DNA of 64,000 nucleotides from Aquanectria penicillioides (GCA_003415625.1 PYIU01000006.1:2294001-2358000); one strand, 5' to 3'; shown: positions 1-11,620, counted from the stretch's first letter. Numbers and translations are program-made. The notes: a model not told the origin generated them from the sequence alone.

Positions 1-765
1 ATATTTCGAACGCACTGCTTATTGTCGCAAGGGCGCTCCTTTGTTTTTAGGATCGGCGTCCAGCAAGCCCAAGCATAGGAATGGTGGTGATTGATGTTGC
101 ATGGTTTTGGGTAGGTCCTAGGCTGTGTCGCTGACGGTTAAGCCAAGCTGTAACCCCACCAAAAGCAGAATTTGTGCCTCGTTTGCGAAGAAGGGTTTAA
201 GACGCTATGGATGCTTTGAATCCATGCCCAATTCGTGAGGCATGTCGGCGCCGAGCCCGTCGCCGTCTCATGTGAAGTCAAGCCAGGGAGTGGGAGTCAG
301 CGTGGTAGTGAAGACAGCATCCGTGGTCGATGTGTCGCGAGAGGCATTTTGTATGACCAGGCCGTTTGTGACAGTCGAATCGCCTAATACCCACCAGTTG
401 TGATAGGCAGATGTGATACGAGGGACATGTCCTGAGAACGGGCAAAGCGAACAAGCAAAGCAACATGAGATGTGGTGCGCCAGGGATGAGTGTTGAGAGT
501 TGTGTTGTGCGTGGGTGCTGGCTAGCTGAATACAATCACATGGTGACTCCGTCGGGGCGCATTCGCGACTCGGGGCGTCACACAGCACTGCAAGGAGTTG
601 CTGCGGGTTTGCGATCAGCAAGGAAGCCCCCGCGCGTGTAGTCCATGCCGAATGGTGAGACTTAAGGCCGAGAGCCAGTTTGGGTCGGAAATGGACACTA
701 TTGGCATCCACGAGACGCCGATGCCCAAGTACCTAGGTAGGTAGGCTACCCGTGCCTGGCCCTGG

Positions 766-794
766 GCCTGTACCTGTGCCTGTGCTTGTGCCTG
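766..794. repeat. Degenerate TGTGCY hexamer array
   Basis: Tandem variants of the hexamer CCTGTG/CTTGTG run through this segment, about 20-35 bases downstream of a CCTAGGTAGGTAGG motif. The same hexamer family recurs at 44131-44184 (as GGCACA on the + strand) and at 60484-60515. Confidence 0.7.
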
Positions 795-1386
795 CTACTT
801 GTTTCTAATGGCATGCTACTGGCTGGAGGTCAGGACACGAGGCGCCCGTAGTTGGGCGGGCCACGGTGAGTCGGACCAAAGACGCCATGCGATTTAGCGT
901 AGGATTACAGTAGCGCAGTTCCGTGTTTGTGTGCTGCGTGCTCGCTGAGATGAGACTTGGGCGAAGCTGCAAGCGCTGAGCTGAGCTCATTGATCTAGAC
1001 TGAGCCGAGCGTTCTGTGCTGGCTGTGCCCTGATCAACTTTCGTAAGCATTCGAGTGGCTCCATGCATCGTGGTAGTCGGCATCATAATGGATATGGCTG
1101 GGCAGGCACCGAAACCCGAAGACCGTGCTGCAATGAATGCACAAGCCCTGCTATTCTACCACAGAACCCGTCAGCAGCCCGAGTGTAATGTCTGTTGCAT
1201 TTGAAGATCATCTGCAATGTCGTACTCTATTGGTGTGGACGATGACGATAATGCCGCTTCCTGTGCAGGCGTCGTCATGCTTGCTGCGCTGAGACGAACG
1301 AGGGAGCTGTGCTACCATCCGGCACATCCCAGAGTCCGATAACCACCAGCCTTCAAGTGTTTGGCAAAGTGGTGTGCCCCGCCGGG

Positions 1387-1416
1387 ACACACACACACAC
1401 ACACAAACACACACAC
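1387..1416. repeat. (AC)n microsatellite
   Basis: Dinucleotide AC repeat interrupted once by AAAC. It lies in non-coding sequence. Confidence 0.9.
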
Positions 1417-3601
1417 CCAGAAGCTCACACCCATGTGCACGCACATGCTCAGATTATTGATACATGAGTACAATTTTGGATTCTGTCCTAACAGGTCTAG
1501 GGACATAGGTTGGGAACAGGTGGAAGGGGGGGGGGCCACCAACAGACCCGGCTGACGAGGACTCTCAATCCGTGGCCGCCCGATGGCCAAACACGGACAG
1601 CTGGCTGCATTGCATGTTGGTTGAAATGAAGGCCCGAGGCATGAGAGTGGGCGGACTGCGGTAAGAAGTGATGAACTGGACTAAAAATTGACCACCGAGT
1701 CAGCCAAGAAGGGAGTGACGCCGCTGGTGGCGCAGTGGAACAGCCCCTGTATGGTGTCTGATCCAGCGGACGATCAGAACATTTCAGAGGCGAGCCGGCG
1801 CCTGGTGCCCCTAACAGGCGACTGACCCCAGTGATAGTCGGATGTGCTAGGCGGCATAGCCCATTCTCTCTGCCTCAGTGGACAACAGGTAAGGTAGGAG
1901 GGCAGGTTTCCAAGGGTGGCCCAGCCGCGCCAGACCCTGCCAGGACACCGGGCCACGTACCTCCTGGGCCCTCGTACTGGTTTTACGGCGGCGACGGTCA
2001 GCACCGGCTGGGACTCTGAATTGGAGATGGTGTTACTGAAGGTTTGCTCAACAATGTAGTAGTTTGCGGAGAGGCAAGGCGGGGGCGAACGAAACAACCA
2101 GATCCTGCCGCAGCCGAGCCCTGGTATTTTTTTTTTCGCACTGCGCGAGATTGTCTTTGGTGTTGCCTGGGCGGGGCATTGAGGTGGGTTGGTGGTTTTT
2201 CTTCTTTTCTTCATGGCGACCGGTATGTTGTCCGCGGCCAATGATGATGTGACAGATGAATTTTTTTTGGTTGCATTTGGCTCGCCATACGGGCTATTTG
2301 CCTCTTCATGATGTTCAGTCTTGGTTGCATTTCCGATTTTTCAGGTCCAGATGCCTGGTCTGAAGATCAGGCAAGAGCTTAGAATGCAACATCGGTCTCG
2401 GTCTTGATGAAGTTGTTGTTTTGACATTGCAAAAGGGTCGGTCAGCCTTCGACGCTGGAGCATTGCTGGTCCACCTAATAGATGGACAAGTGAAGCAGAG
2501 CACGGTAAGCCCATCAATCCCGGCTGAGTCCGGCACGAGCGACAACACCAAAGCTATGGTTGGAAGCGGACGAGTCGCAAGAAACCGTCGACGTGGCGGC
2601 CAGTCTTGGAATCGGACGCTGGATCCCTCCCTAGCAGGAACCTGGGGTCTTTTTGGGGACCTGAAGGTGTTGGAGCCTGGGCCAGGAAGGTGGTACCTCG
2701 AAATGGGCGAGCCCCACTGGCGTTAACAATGGGCTGGTAATTTGATGATGCATTTCCCGTCGTCCCCGGTCAACTCGTTTCTACACGGGTCGGGGCAGTA
2801 CGTAGTGGAGGGCTTAGGCCGAATGGCTTGTCTTGGTCGTGTTGGGTTGGTAGGCTGCTTGTTTGTAGTGCTGCCGGGGGAGGACCTTGGCCTGAGGCCT
2901 GTGGGTTGGGGTCTGGTGGGATGGGGGTGATGTGATGAAGGGGGACGGATGGGGGATGGCGGAAAGACAGACTGTGTAATGTGTGGGTGAGGGATAGATG
3001 ACTCGACTTTGTGGATTGCGGGTATGAGGGGATGACGGGACGTGAAGCCTGAAGGACCAAGGGATGTGAAGTGTGATGGTGATGGTGACCTGGCCCGACA
3101 ACCTCTGGTAAGTGGGCGTTTGAGGTATCTGTGACCTGAGGACGATCGATGCCTAGGATGAAGGAAGGGGGGCAGGGACACCCACAAACACCCTGACTGT
3201 GGACCGGCCGGCTCCTGTTGGTCCCGTGTGCGTGCTGCGTCTGTAAGTGTTGTGCGTGTCGGTCCCATTTGCGCCCCGGCTCTGAGGCCTAAGAGCAGCA
3301 TGGTGCAGTGCACAGTAGTGCAGAGCGTGTTTCGGCTGGCTCCTGAGAGTCGAAGGGACGACGAGCCAGGGCGAGCCTGGACGCTCAGGCAGATGTCCAT
3401 GTCTCATTGTTGTCTCTTCAGCCGACAAGGTCCTCGTTACCTGTCCAGGCGGTGGAAATTGCCGGAGCAGGGCGAGTCCCCGGTACCAGGCGAGAAAGTT
3501 CTGGCCTGTCTGCGTGGCCTCCACTCGGCAAACTCGCCACCCACACATGAGGGACAAGGAGACTTCCGACTAGTTAGGTAGGTCCTGCAGAGGGGCTCCT
3601 G

Positions 3602-3624
3602 TTTTTTTTTTTTTTTTTTTTTTT
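3602..3624. repeat. T23 homopolymer
   Basis: Uninterrupted T run of about 23 bases at the start of a CT-rich stretch. Long T runs like this occur in many gene-upstream regions of this window (also 7787-7803, 22137-22157, 23033-23054). Confidence 0.85.
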
Positions 3625-5995
3625 GCTCTGTTGTGGCTCTTGGTCAAGGAGCCCGGAGCCCAAGGCCCCTTCGCATCGACTCCATTGTCCACACCGCCCA
3701 CGCCCACATCACCCACGTCCGCGCGCACCACACAGCATCCACACACACTCAATCAATCACAGCACAACGCAACCAGCGCCAACCTACCTGGCCTTACTCC
3801 ATACCTTAGTTTAGTTATTTTTTTTTCCCTTTCTTTTACTCCTCGATCAATATTGGCATGGCTGGCCCTGCAGCCAGTACCACCCACGCTACCACACCTG
3901 CGCCCTGGAATCGCCGGTTCCCACATCGTCTTTCACTTCCACAACCACGTCTCCGTCCACTTCCATTGCATCCACCACGTCCACATTCGCATCCGCTCCG
4001 CTCCTCGATGACCCTGCAGATTCCCGTACCGCTCCGGGGTGGGTTCTGACTTCGGCGCACTGCGCCATGCCTTTGACGACACCCTCCCTCGCCCGTCTCA
4101 CCCTGTCCTCTCCAATCCTTACCCTCCGCTCATCCTCGTCCGATTGAAACTTCAAAACCAAGGCCGTAAGTCGTAGTCCGTGGCCACGCCCCAGCGCCAA
4201 CTATTTTGCACTTTCGTTTAGATCCACCATTGAACATATCCGCTACCATCATAGCATGGCGATTCCTCGAACCATGCCAGTCCGGTTCTCCGAAGTGCCA
4301 CCAGTGACAAACATGTTTTTTTTCTTCTCTCGACTACAGGACAAGTTAGGCCACACAGACCACAACATGTCAACGAGACATTGCTGTGCCTAATGAAGGG
4401 CCGGGGTGTTTTTCTCCTCATGCTGGAGAGCTTGCTCTGGCTGTTGCCCGTCTTTGGTTTTTGGTCTTCTTTTTGCTAAGTTATCACGAGGATCGAGCAT
4501 CTCTATCCGTCTCCGATCAGACCTTGTCTTGGAGCCTTGTTTCTCGTAGGCCGACCCCCAGCCAAACGGTTTGCCCACGTCCCTCCCTCAGGATGCCTGC
4601 ACGTCTCGGCTGGCAACAGGTCAGAAGCGCCACGCTAGGGGTGGCCGTAATGTGACCTCAAAAGGCATGCCAATCAGTCTGGACCGGTGATGCGCATCCC
4701 GCGTGAGTGAGATTTACAACCCCTTCTGCTTGGGGCACTTTAGCAACAAGGCAATGTCCCATCTCTGATGGGATGGTGGAGCCCTCCCCGGTCCATGGCC
4801 GCCTTCCCCCCTTCGGGCCCATGGCTCTGGCCCCCAGGGCAGCCTCTTGTCGGTGCCAGGGTGGAGCAACGCTTTGGACACTCCCAAACAACATTCACGT
4901 CCCAGATGGTGGGCCAGGGCTGCCGAGGATTTTGGGCATGGGATTGGCTGCAAAGCTGGCGCATCTCTTTTATTAGGACTCCAGCCCGTGGCCCCAATCC
5001 TTCTCCATCCCTTCCATCGTCCATCAATGCAAGTCGCATCGCTAGCGGCAGGGGTGGCTGCCGAGAGTCCAGACGACCCCGACCACCCTCCCCAGGCCTT
5101 AGCAAAGCCGCACGAGCGCCTGGGTCTGGCACTGAACCGGCGCCCATGACCATCGTGTTTTCTCGTTTCTCGCCCTGCCGAGACGCCAAATTTGGTGTGG
5201 TACCGACTGGCTCTGGTCGCTGATTGCAGCCGCAACTGTGCTTTGTGACCCCACCGGCCCAGTCCTCCATGGCCCACCCAAGCCAGACACCACCAGGCAC
5301 TGCAACTCCAGGATGTGTTCTCACACCCACGCCCACACCCACACCCATGACAGGATCCGGCCTGGCTCTCGCTCTCCGGCACTAAAGTGTGCATCCCGCC
5401 TAGAGCAACCCTCTCCGACTGTGGAATCCGCCCGTTGAGACACCCCCTGCTCGTCCCGTATGACGCAGGCCACCCGTCCCAGCTGCCATCGCTCGACTGT
5501 CAATCCTAGTTTAGAGGTACGGTACGGAAGACAATCCTGGCAAGGTGCACCACACAGTATGTACGTACCACCCCGGGACACCTCCCGCTGATTCGACGCT
5601 CCATGCAACCCACGGTTGTGGTCCATCGCTCGACGGTGCCAAAACGCCTATGCTCTATTACTTTGTGTCGCTTCGGCCCACTCCAGATCCATGGAAAGTT
5701 GATCTTGCTCAGCCTGCTAGGCTCGATTTATCCTTCAAGCCATCGACGTGCCCCATGTTTCGCAGCTCCCTTGAACACCCCTTGGGAGTGTGCCTCCCTC
5801 TTGCTCACTCCACGATACTTAACCCAAGCCGAGCCCTTTCCGACCCCAAGTCCTTTCTCAACAAAGACATTATGATCTCGACCTCAAATCCTAACGAGTT
5901 CATTCATCACTGAACATCATTAACTCCTTCAAACACCACCTCTGTGCCCTACCTATTCATACCGTCGTCCTTAACCAGCGTTGCCGATTTCAAAC

Positions 5996-7081
5996 ATGAT
6001 GCACACCCTGTTCGGTGGGCAACCCGCTGGGGCGCTGCCCGGTCCCTACTCTCACGATACTATGCTCGACGACTTGTCGAGACAAATGGCGATTTCTCAG
6101 GCTTCTAGACGGCTATCAAGAGGATCAACAGGACAACGTACGGGAACTGCTATGCGTGTGATGAAGCCGAGCAGTGCCAGCAACAGCCCCAGATCCTCTG
6201 GCGTTATGGCCCGAAGGAAGACGCTCATGAACGACGGCAACGCTCAACGTCGACGACAGCAGGCTTTGGAACAGGCTTCTCTGTACTACGGCACTGAACA
6301 ACAACAGCCAATCAAGCGATCGTCACGGCCTGTGAGCTGGCACCCCAATACTTACGGCCAACAACTTCAACCCCAACTTCAGCAACCGATGTATTCGGTG
6401 TCTACCGCCAGCATGTATGCTGACCAACAAGATGGCTATGCCAACTATCCGCACCTGTCCCCAATGATGGCCTCGCACTCGTGCAACACCTCACCTTCAT
6501 CCGCCTTCTCGCCCATCTCTCTTCCCTTCCAGAATGTGGATAACATGCCCTACCTCCCAACTGATGATGCGGTCCTGGCACAGCAGATCCCCGCTACCTA
6601 CTCTATGGCTGCTCCTCAGCTTGCCCAGGAGTCTCTCTTGGCCCCTGACGACATGGCCTCTGACAACTTGTCGTATACCAACGGCTGGGACTGGAACACT
6701 TTTATCATGCACGGGTTCAACAGCACATCGCCTCCCACCCCCGAGGCATTCCCTCAGACAGAGCTGGCACAGCCTGCCATGTCTGAGGAATCGATCCCTT
6801 ACCAGTCCTTGGAAGAACCTACAGAGGAAGAAGGCGAGATTCTTGTGGGCATGGGCCTGTACGACACCCCTGACAAGTATGAGGACGACCCTCAGTTGAA
6901 CAATTATCGGTCCACCGTATCTTCACTTCTGGGCTCCACATTCCGGAGCATTGAGCCCAAAGGCAAGGGCCTGAAGCTGGAGGAGACTTGGGAGCCTCCC
7001 AAGTCTGACGACGAGGATGACGAGGATGACGAAGACGACGAGCAAGAGAAGGATGATGTCTCAAAGACGACGACATCATAG
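5996..7081 (+). CDS. Conserved fungal hypothetical protein with acidic C-terminus
   Basis: Single-exon frame of 361 aa starting at tandem ATGs (5996 and 5999). I do not recognise a catalytic or named domain. The N-terminal third is basic and Ser/Arg-rich (about residues 30-90). The middle is Gln/Pro/Ser-rich and looks disordered. Around residues 220-245 is an aromatic patch with the order GWDWNTFIMHGF. Near residues 280-340 comes a better-ordered stretch with EGEILVGMGLYD, then KGKGLKLEETWEPP, followed by an Asp/Glu-only tract. I recall GMGLYD and KGLKLEETW as a recurring pair in uncharacterised proteins of filamentous ascomycetes. The composition suggests a nuclear or scaffold/regulatory protein, but that is inference. 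Coding status is supported by length, codon bias and the ATG directly after a CT-rich leader. Confidence 0.85.
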   Translation: MMHTLFGGQPAGALPGPYSHDTMLDDLSRQMAISQASRRLSRGSTGQRTGTAMRVMKPSSASNSPRSSGVMARRKTLMNDGNAQRRRQQALEQASLYYGTEQQQPIKRSSRPVSWHPNTYGQQLQPQLQQPMYSVSTASMYADQQDGYANYPHLSPMMASHSCNTSPSSAFSPISLPFQNVDNMPYLPTDDAVLAQQIPATYSMAAPQLAQESLLAPDDMASDNLSYTNGWDWNTFIMHGFNSTSPPTPEAFPQTELAQPAMSEESIPYQSLEEPTEEEGEILVGMGLYDTPDKYEDDPQLNNYRSTVSSLLGSTFRSIEPKGKGLKLEETWEPPKSDDEDDEDDEDDEQEKDDVSKTTTS

Positions 7082-8859
7082 CTCACACTCAACCAATCTG
7101 CATACTTTATGAATCATGAAAACACGCAATGTAACATGTACGGTATTTTGGAGACATAGATGGAGAACAAACATTCAGCGGGATTGTGAGAGCAACCACG
7201 GCGCAATGGATTTGGGTTTGGGATTAGGAATGAGCGGCTAGGTTTAGAAACAGGATCAAGGGCTCTCACGAATAGGATACCCAGGATAGCACAAGATTGA
7301 GCAAAGCCCGTCAGCGGGGATGCTCCAAAATCAAACGAAGTAAAACCAACACACAGGCGATGTCGGAATTTCCGTGACTGTCGAGCGTTGACTCTGATGA
7401 TGAAGGCCTCAAAATGACATACGACGGGAGAGAAGCAAAGAGAGACAAGAAGGAAGGCCTACCACGCGTGATGGCGCTGCCACTGCAGCCGTCGCCTATG
7501 CGCCCAAGTGCCGCTGTCCTCGCAGGTAAAAAAAGGAACAAGCGAGGCGAAGAGCCGCGTTGGGATCCCTGTCAGACATGTGGTACCGGGCAGGTCCGTG
7601 CTTCGGCCCAGAGAGAGGGGGTGTGGGAAGGACGATGAGACACTGTCTGATTGGCCCCAGGGTTCAAGATCCCGGCAAGCCCCCGCCCGTTCTCCCCAGC
7701 CCTATGCGTTGTGCCCAGGTGTGGCCCTACGCGGACCCCTACCAACGCCCTGCCGGGGCCCTGCCAGTTCCAGTGCCCTGACAACCTTTTTTTTTTTTTT
7801 TTTCCCTTTCTCTCTCTCTTCTCCTCTAACGAGCACCCCGCAGCACTTACATCATCAGGTGGCGAAATAGGGGGGGGGTCTGCTTGCCCCTCCCTCATGT
7901 GGCTCAGCTCGCAGCTCTCAGCTCTCGTTCCGTGGCTGTGGTGGCTAGGAGCTTCGCTTGGGACTCCCTCCACCTTCCGCTTTGCTTGTGGCATCCGCGG
8001 TTACAACCGGCCTGAGGCTACATTGCTCCCTGGCCATCTAGACACCGTTATCGGAATTGTACTCCCTGCTAAACCGACATCGAGATCTGAGGAGGGTGAG
8101 CGACATCTTGACGTTGACCCGGCAAACCGACGATATTGTGCACAAGGACGGCTTCTGTGACGCCCGTAAAGTTGGATGCCGTGACTTCCTGGGTCTACTA
8201 CTCCGCTTTCTACCTGGCACCGAGGCAGGAAACACAGCCGATCGTCATTCCCTGTTGTGTTGCGCACAGCACCGCCGTTCGGTGCTAATCCGGGCCCTAA
8301 CTACTGCCCCATGCCCCATGCCTCGTTTCTCGTACCTCGTACCTCATCCCTCTGATCATTCTCATCCCTCATGCCTCAGGTTCTACAATGTGACAATGCA
8401 GGGTCGGAAAATACCAAGGGGAAATGTGATTTTAGTCCTTGTCGAAGGTTGCCCGTAATCAACACTGACCCATTGAACGACCTCTTGACTCATAACCGTG
8501 CATCGACTCCGCCGAGGGACCTCACCCTCTAGAGAAAGCTTCATTCGAATTAACTGAAATTGAACCCAGTCGATTTAACACCATCGACCTATATCATAAA
8601 CCCGAGAATCTTTATTTTCAACAGTAGGTTGTGATGGGGAGTGCAATCTGCGACGTTCTGATGCTCCGGTGTTCTAATCTATAGCTTGGACCCATTGGCT
8701 CAAATGGGTCTGAAAATTATTTCCACTCTGCGACCAACCTACGAACCCTCTCGACGTATGCCCACCCCCAATCAAGCCTGGCCTCATCTTGCACACACTT
8801 CCCGACTCTGCTTTGAGAAGTTCAGATATACTATCCTTAGACCTTATTGAAGTCGCTTG
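7082..8859. other. Intergenic region upstream of LAS1
   Basis: No gene is supported. It contains a T17 run (7787-7803) followed by CT-rich sequence, and a perfect 8-bp inverted repeat (8689-8696 with 8703-8710) about 150 bases before the LAS1 start. It probably holds the 3' region of the upstream gene and the LAS1 promoter. Confidence 0.6.
8689..8710. promoter_or_regulatory. Perfect 8-bp inverted repeat in the LAS1 upstream region
   Basis: GACCCATT at 8689-8696 is mirrored by AATGGGTC at 8703-8710 around a 6-base loop. It lies 150 bases upstream of the LAS1 ATG, so it may be a leader hairpin or a palindromic factor site. The structure is visible; the function is inferred. Confidence 0.35.
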
Positions 8860-9873
8860 ATGGTGCACTACGCCTTCACCCCATGGCGCGACCGCCATGA
8901 GCTGCTGGTTGTTCGACGTCAACTCTATGCCTCCATTGATGGCGTTATGCCCAGTGAGAGCGACCTCAAGGAGTCGAAACCGCAAATATCTGGCGGATTT
9001 TCAGTGCGAAATGACCCAAGTAGTGAGAAGGATGCCCGGCGGGAACAGCATCGAGCGGTTGCTCGTGTATCGATGTGGATGCAACGCGGTCACTGTCCGC
9101 ACATGGTGGAATCGACGGCACTGTTGATGGCCGCGATGCTCAATGATCAGGATACAGCGGGGACAGAGAACGCAGCGTCATCAGCTTATGCCATTCGGGC
9201 TGCCTATTCGGCTGCGTTTAGTAGGTAAGTTGTGCTGAATCTGACAGTGTTTGGAACCAGATATGTGGGGACAACTATTTTATGCCCAGGCTCGGGTTGT
9301 TGAAAACATGGCTGATGACTGCCTCATAGGTTTGTCACTGGCTTACTTGATGGGCATCAAGACAAACAGCGCAAGCAAAGCATGTATTCGATTGCAAAAA
9401 CGATTGGTTTGCCAGCTACTTTTGTCGAGTTGCGGCACCAGAGTACCCACGAGCAACTGCCCTCGCTGGCGAAACTGCGGTCCGCGGCGAAAAAGGCACT
9501 GCTGTGGATCTGGGATTACTACTGGAAACACCTCGGAGAGGATGATGCAGATCCATGCAAACAGGCTGTTCTCACGTATTTACGGGAACACGACGAGGAA
9601 CGGGGGCGGAAGGTTGTAAAGGACATGGAGCAATGGCCCATGGAAAGGGTGCTTGACACGATCGCAGAAGTGAGGAGGAGCCTGCCTGGCAACCAAGTAT
9701 TTCTCAAATGTGAGGAGCTCTCTAGACTTTTGAAGGAGTTGGAATCCCAGCTGAAGGAAGAGATGTCAGCAGAAACAAAAGCGAAAACCCAGGCTTCTGA
9801 GCAGGCTCAGGAAGACTTTGGATGGTCGCGTTTCGAAGGCACCTGGAAGGCTAAGCCTATCGGCATTGCCTAA
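8860..9873 (+). CDS. LAS1: Las1, HEPN endoribonuclease for rRNA ITS2 processing
   Basis: Exons 8860-9224 and 9330-9873 (intron 9225-9329, GTAAGT...CATAG) give 302 aa. Las1, with the polynucleotide kinase Grc3, cuts the C2 site in ITS2 of the pre-60S rRNA in the nucleus. The N-terminal half carries the Las1 core. The intron joins its two halves exactly in frame, giving the run [14 protein letters not shown]. The HEPN catalytic motif RHxxxH is intact as RHQSTH (about residues 157-162), followed by EQLPSL. The C-terminus holds a coiled, charged segment and ends in a W-containing tail ([17 protein letters not shown]) like the conserved Las1 tail that contacts Grc3. At 302 aa it is shorter than yeast Las1 (about 500 aa), mainly in the linker between HEPN domain and tail. 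The start is the first ATG in frame; a TTG precedes it. Confidence 0.93.
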
Positions 9874-10144
9874 AGAGAGGGGAAGGGACACAGAAAAACA
9901 GACTCATTTGATACCCACAGTAGAATGTCACCTTCACCACCAGTCAACTGCTTAATCTAGACACTACGGTGATCATCAGTATCTTGGAGTTGACCGCAAA
10001 TGCTGGTGTGTTTGGTGAGCTCGCTTGGCGTAGCTATCACGTGCTGCAGATAAATACCAACGTCATTGAGCCATGATACATTATGCCCGGACCTCACCCG
10101 CGCCTCTGCAGACATGACAAATCCTCCCATCCCATTCGGCATCC

Positions 10145-11620
10145 ATGTATAGACTCGCGACCCACCGACCTCTCCTCAAGCATAAACTTGGATATCTTTC
10201 CACCGCGGTTAGTCTTTTCGTTATTTGGATTCGGAGCTCGATGAGCGCAGTTGACTAATTGTGAAATTTATCGCGAGCTAGGCCATCGCATCGCGCACAA
10301 TGCATATCCAGTCGATCCCTATGTGTATGATGAGAAGCTCCCCCGCATCTTCAATGCTTGTGAGGGGTTGGCCATGGCTGATTCTTTAGTAGGGGAGGGC
10401 AGCCACGATAACTATGCCTACTTGGTTATCGATGAGAAGTCCAAAGATGCTGTGATCATTGATCCTGCGAACCCTCCTGAGTATGAGACTGACCTTCTCG
10501 CAGATGCACTGGGAAATTGCTGCTAATGAATCGTTTGAATAGGGTCGCTCCTGTTCTGAAGGAAGCCATCGACGCTGGCAAGATCAACTTGACCGCCATC
10601 ATTAACACTCACCAGTGTGTATCCCAAATTTGCATACGACCTATTGTGTGCTAATGCTCTCCAGCCACTGGGATCACTCGGGGGGCAACACCAAGCTAGT
10701 AAGGTCCCAGGATATGCGATCAGGATGATATGGGTTTGGATGATTGACAAATGATTCAGTTGGAAGAGCTAGGAATACCGAAACTTGACATCATTGGCGG
10801 AAAGAACTGCCAAGGCATCACCAAGACCCCCAGCATGGCGAAACGTTCAAGTTGGGCGACATCACGGTCAAGGGTGTTCACACCCCTTGCCATACCCAGG
10901 ACAGCATCTGCTTTTTTATGGAGGATGGCAAGGATAAAGCTGTTTTCACAGGCGATACTCTCTTTATTGGCGGTAGGTAGCCGCGTCGCAATTCATTTGC
11001 TTAAAATCGGGGGCTGAATGCTAACTGTGGAAAAGGATGTGGACGATTCTTCGAGGGATCGGCCGCGGAGATGCACGAGGCGCTGAACAATCGCCTTGCT
11101 TCTCTGCCTGATGATACCGTGGTCTATGTGAGTTGTACTTCGGATCGTTTTGAGGTCAATTCGAGTTCTCATTCTGATGCAGCCTGGTCACGAGTACACC
11201 AAATCCAATGTCAAGTTTGGCATCTCAGTGTCACAGAGTGAAGCTGTGCAGAACCTGCAGTCGTATGCGGCCAACAACAAGGTTACGACTGGAAAGTTCA
11301 CCATCGGAGATGAGAAGGTCTGAATGTCCCGAATCATGGTCTTGGGGAGTATGTTGACAGATATTTAGCTGCACAACGTCTTCATGCGAGTTGAGGTAGG
11401 GCATCGGATATTATGAAAGTCAAGATGAAACTATGCTGACATGTTTCGACAGGATCCTGTGATCCAGAAGGCGACCGGTGAGACAGAACCCGTGTCGGTC
11501 ATGCAGAAGCTGAGAGAGATGAAGAACAACTTCAAGTGAGTAAGTACATGAGACCCTCACACAACTCGCAATCAATAGGGCATCATTGACATTTTCAGGC
11601 CACCAGAATCTAAGATGTAA
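10145..11620 (+). CDS. GLO2: Glyoxalase II (hydroxyacylglutathione hydrolase), with apparent one-base frameshift
   Basis: This enzyme hydrolyses S-D-lactoylglutathione, the second step of methylglyoxal detoxification. Exons by splice signals: 10145-10207, 10282-10324, 10393-10480, 10543-10614, 10665-10698, 10760-10972, 11036-11127, 11183-11317, 11369-11395, 11453-11535, 11599-11620. Splicing at 10615-10664 creates the metallo-beta-lactamase motif THHHWDH. Later come HTPCHTQDS, FTGDTLFIGGCGRFFEG and the conserved PGHEYT. Exon 1 encodes an Arg/Lys-rich, acid-free presequence-like segment (MYRLATHRP...). A second in-frame ATG at 10300 (MHIQSIPMW) matches the usual cytosolic start. In exon 6 the frame changes between ITKTP and HGETFKLGD at a five-C run (10827-10831), and one extra C would restore it. 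If the last intron (11536-11598) is kept, translation stops at 11537-11539. If it is spliced, the protein ends in ESKM. The full form is 290 aa with the frame restored, or 263 aa from the second ATG. Confidence 0.9.

Larger units (their letters stand above)
1..5995. other. Gene-free block, probable long promoter/leader region
   Basis: No reading frame here shows protein-like composition, splice structure or a recognisable family. The block holds a CCTAGGTAGGTAGG motif (about 731-745) beside a TGTGCY hexamer array, an (AC)n tract (1387-1416), a T23 run (3602-3624) and, from about 3640 onward, very CT/CA-rich sequence typical of filamentous-fungal promoters and 5' leaders. Several open frames at 3850-4150 are low-complexity Pro/Ser/Thr/Arg translations. 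I infer upstream regulatory DNA and possibly a long leader for the gene starting at 5996. An unrecognised lncRNA or lineage-specific small gene cannot be excluded. Confidence 0.6.

Noticed and set aside
1730..1760. Possible tRNA A-box (TGGCGCAGTGG)
   Set aside because: No B-box or pairing acceptor stem at a suitable distance.
2723..3400. 225-codon minus-strand frame
   Set aside because: His/Pro/Ser/Arg-rich translation of simple GT/GA-rich sequence, with no family features.
3858..4160. Overlapping open frames rich in Ser/Thr/Pro/Arg
   Set aside because: Low-complexity CT/CA-rich DNA opens several frames at once. No family signature or splice support.
4714..5394. 226-codon minus-strand frame
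   Set aside because: Gly/Arg/Trp/Ser-rich, overlapped by other open frames of equal length. No family signal.
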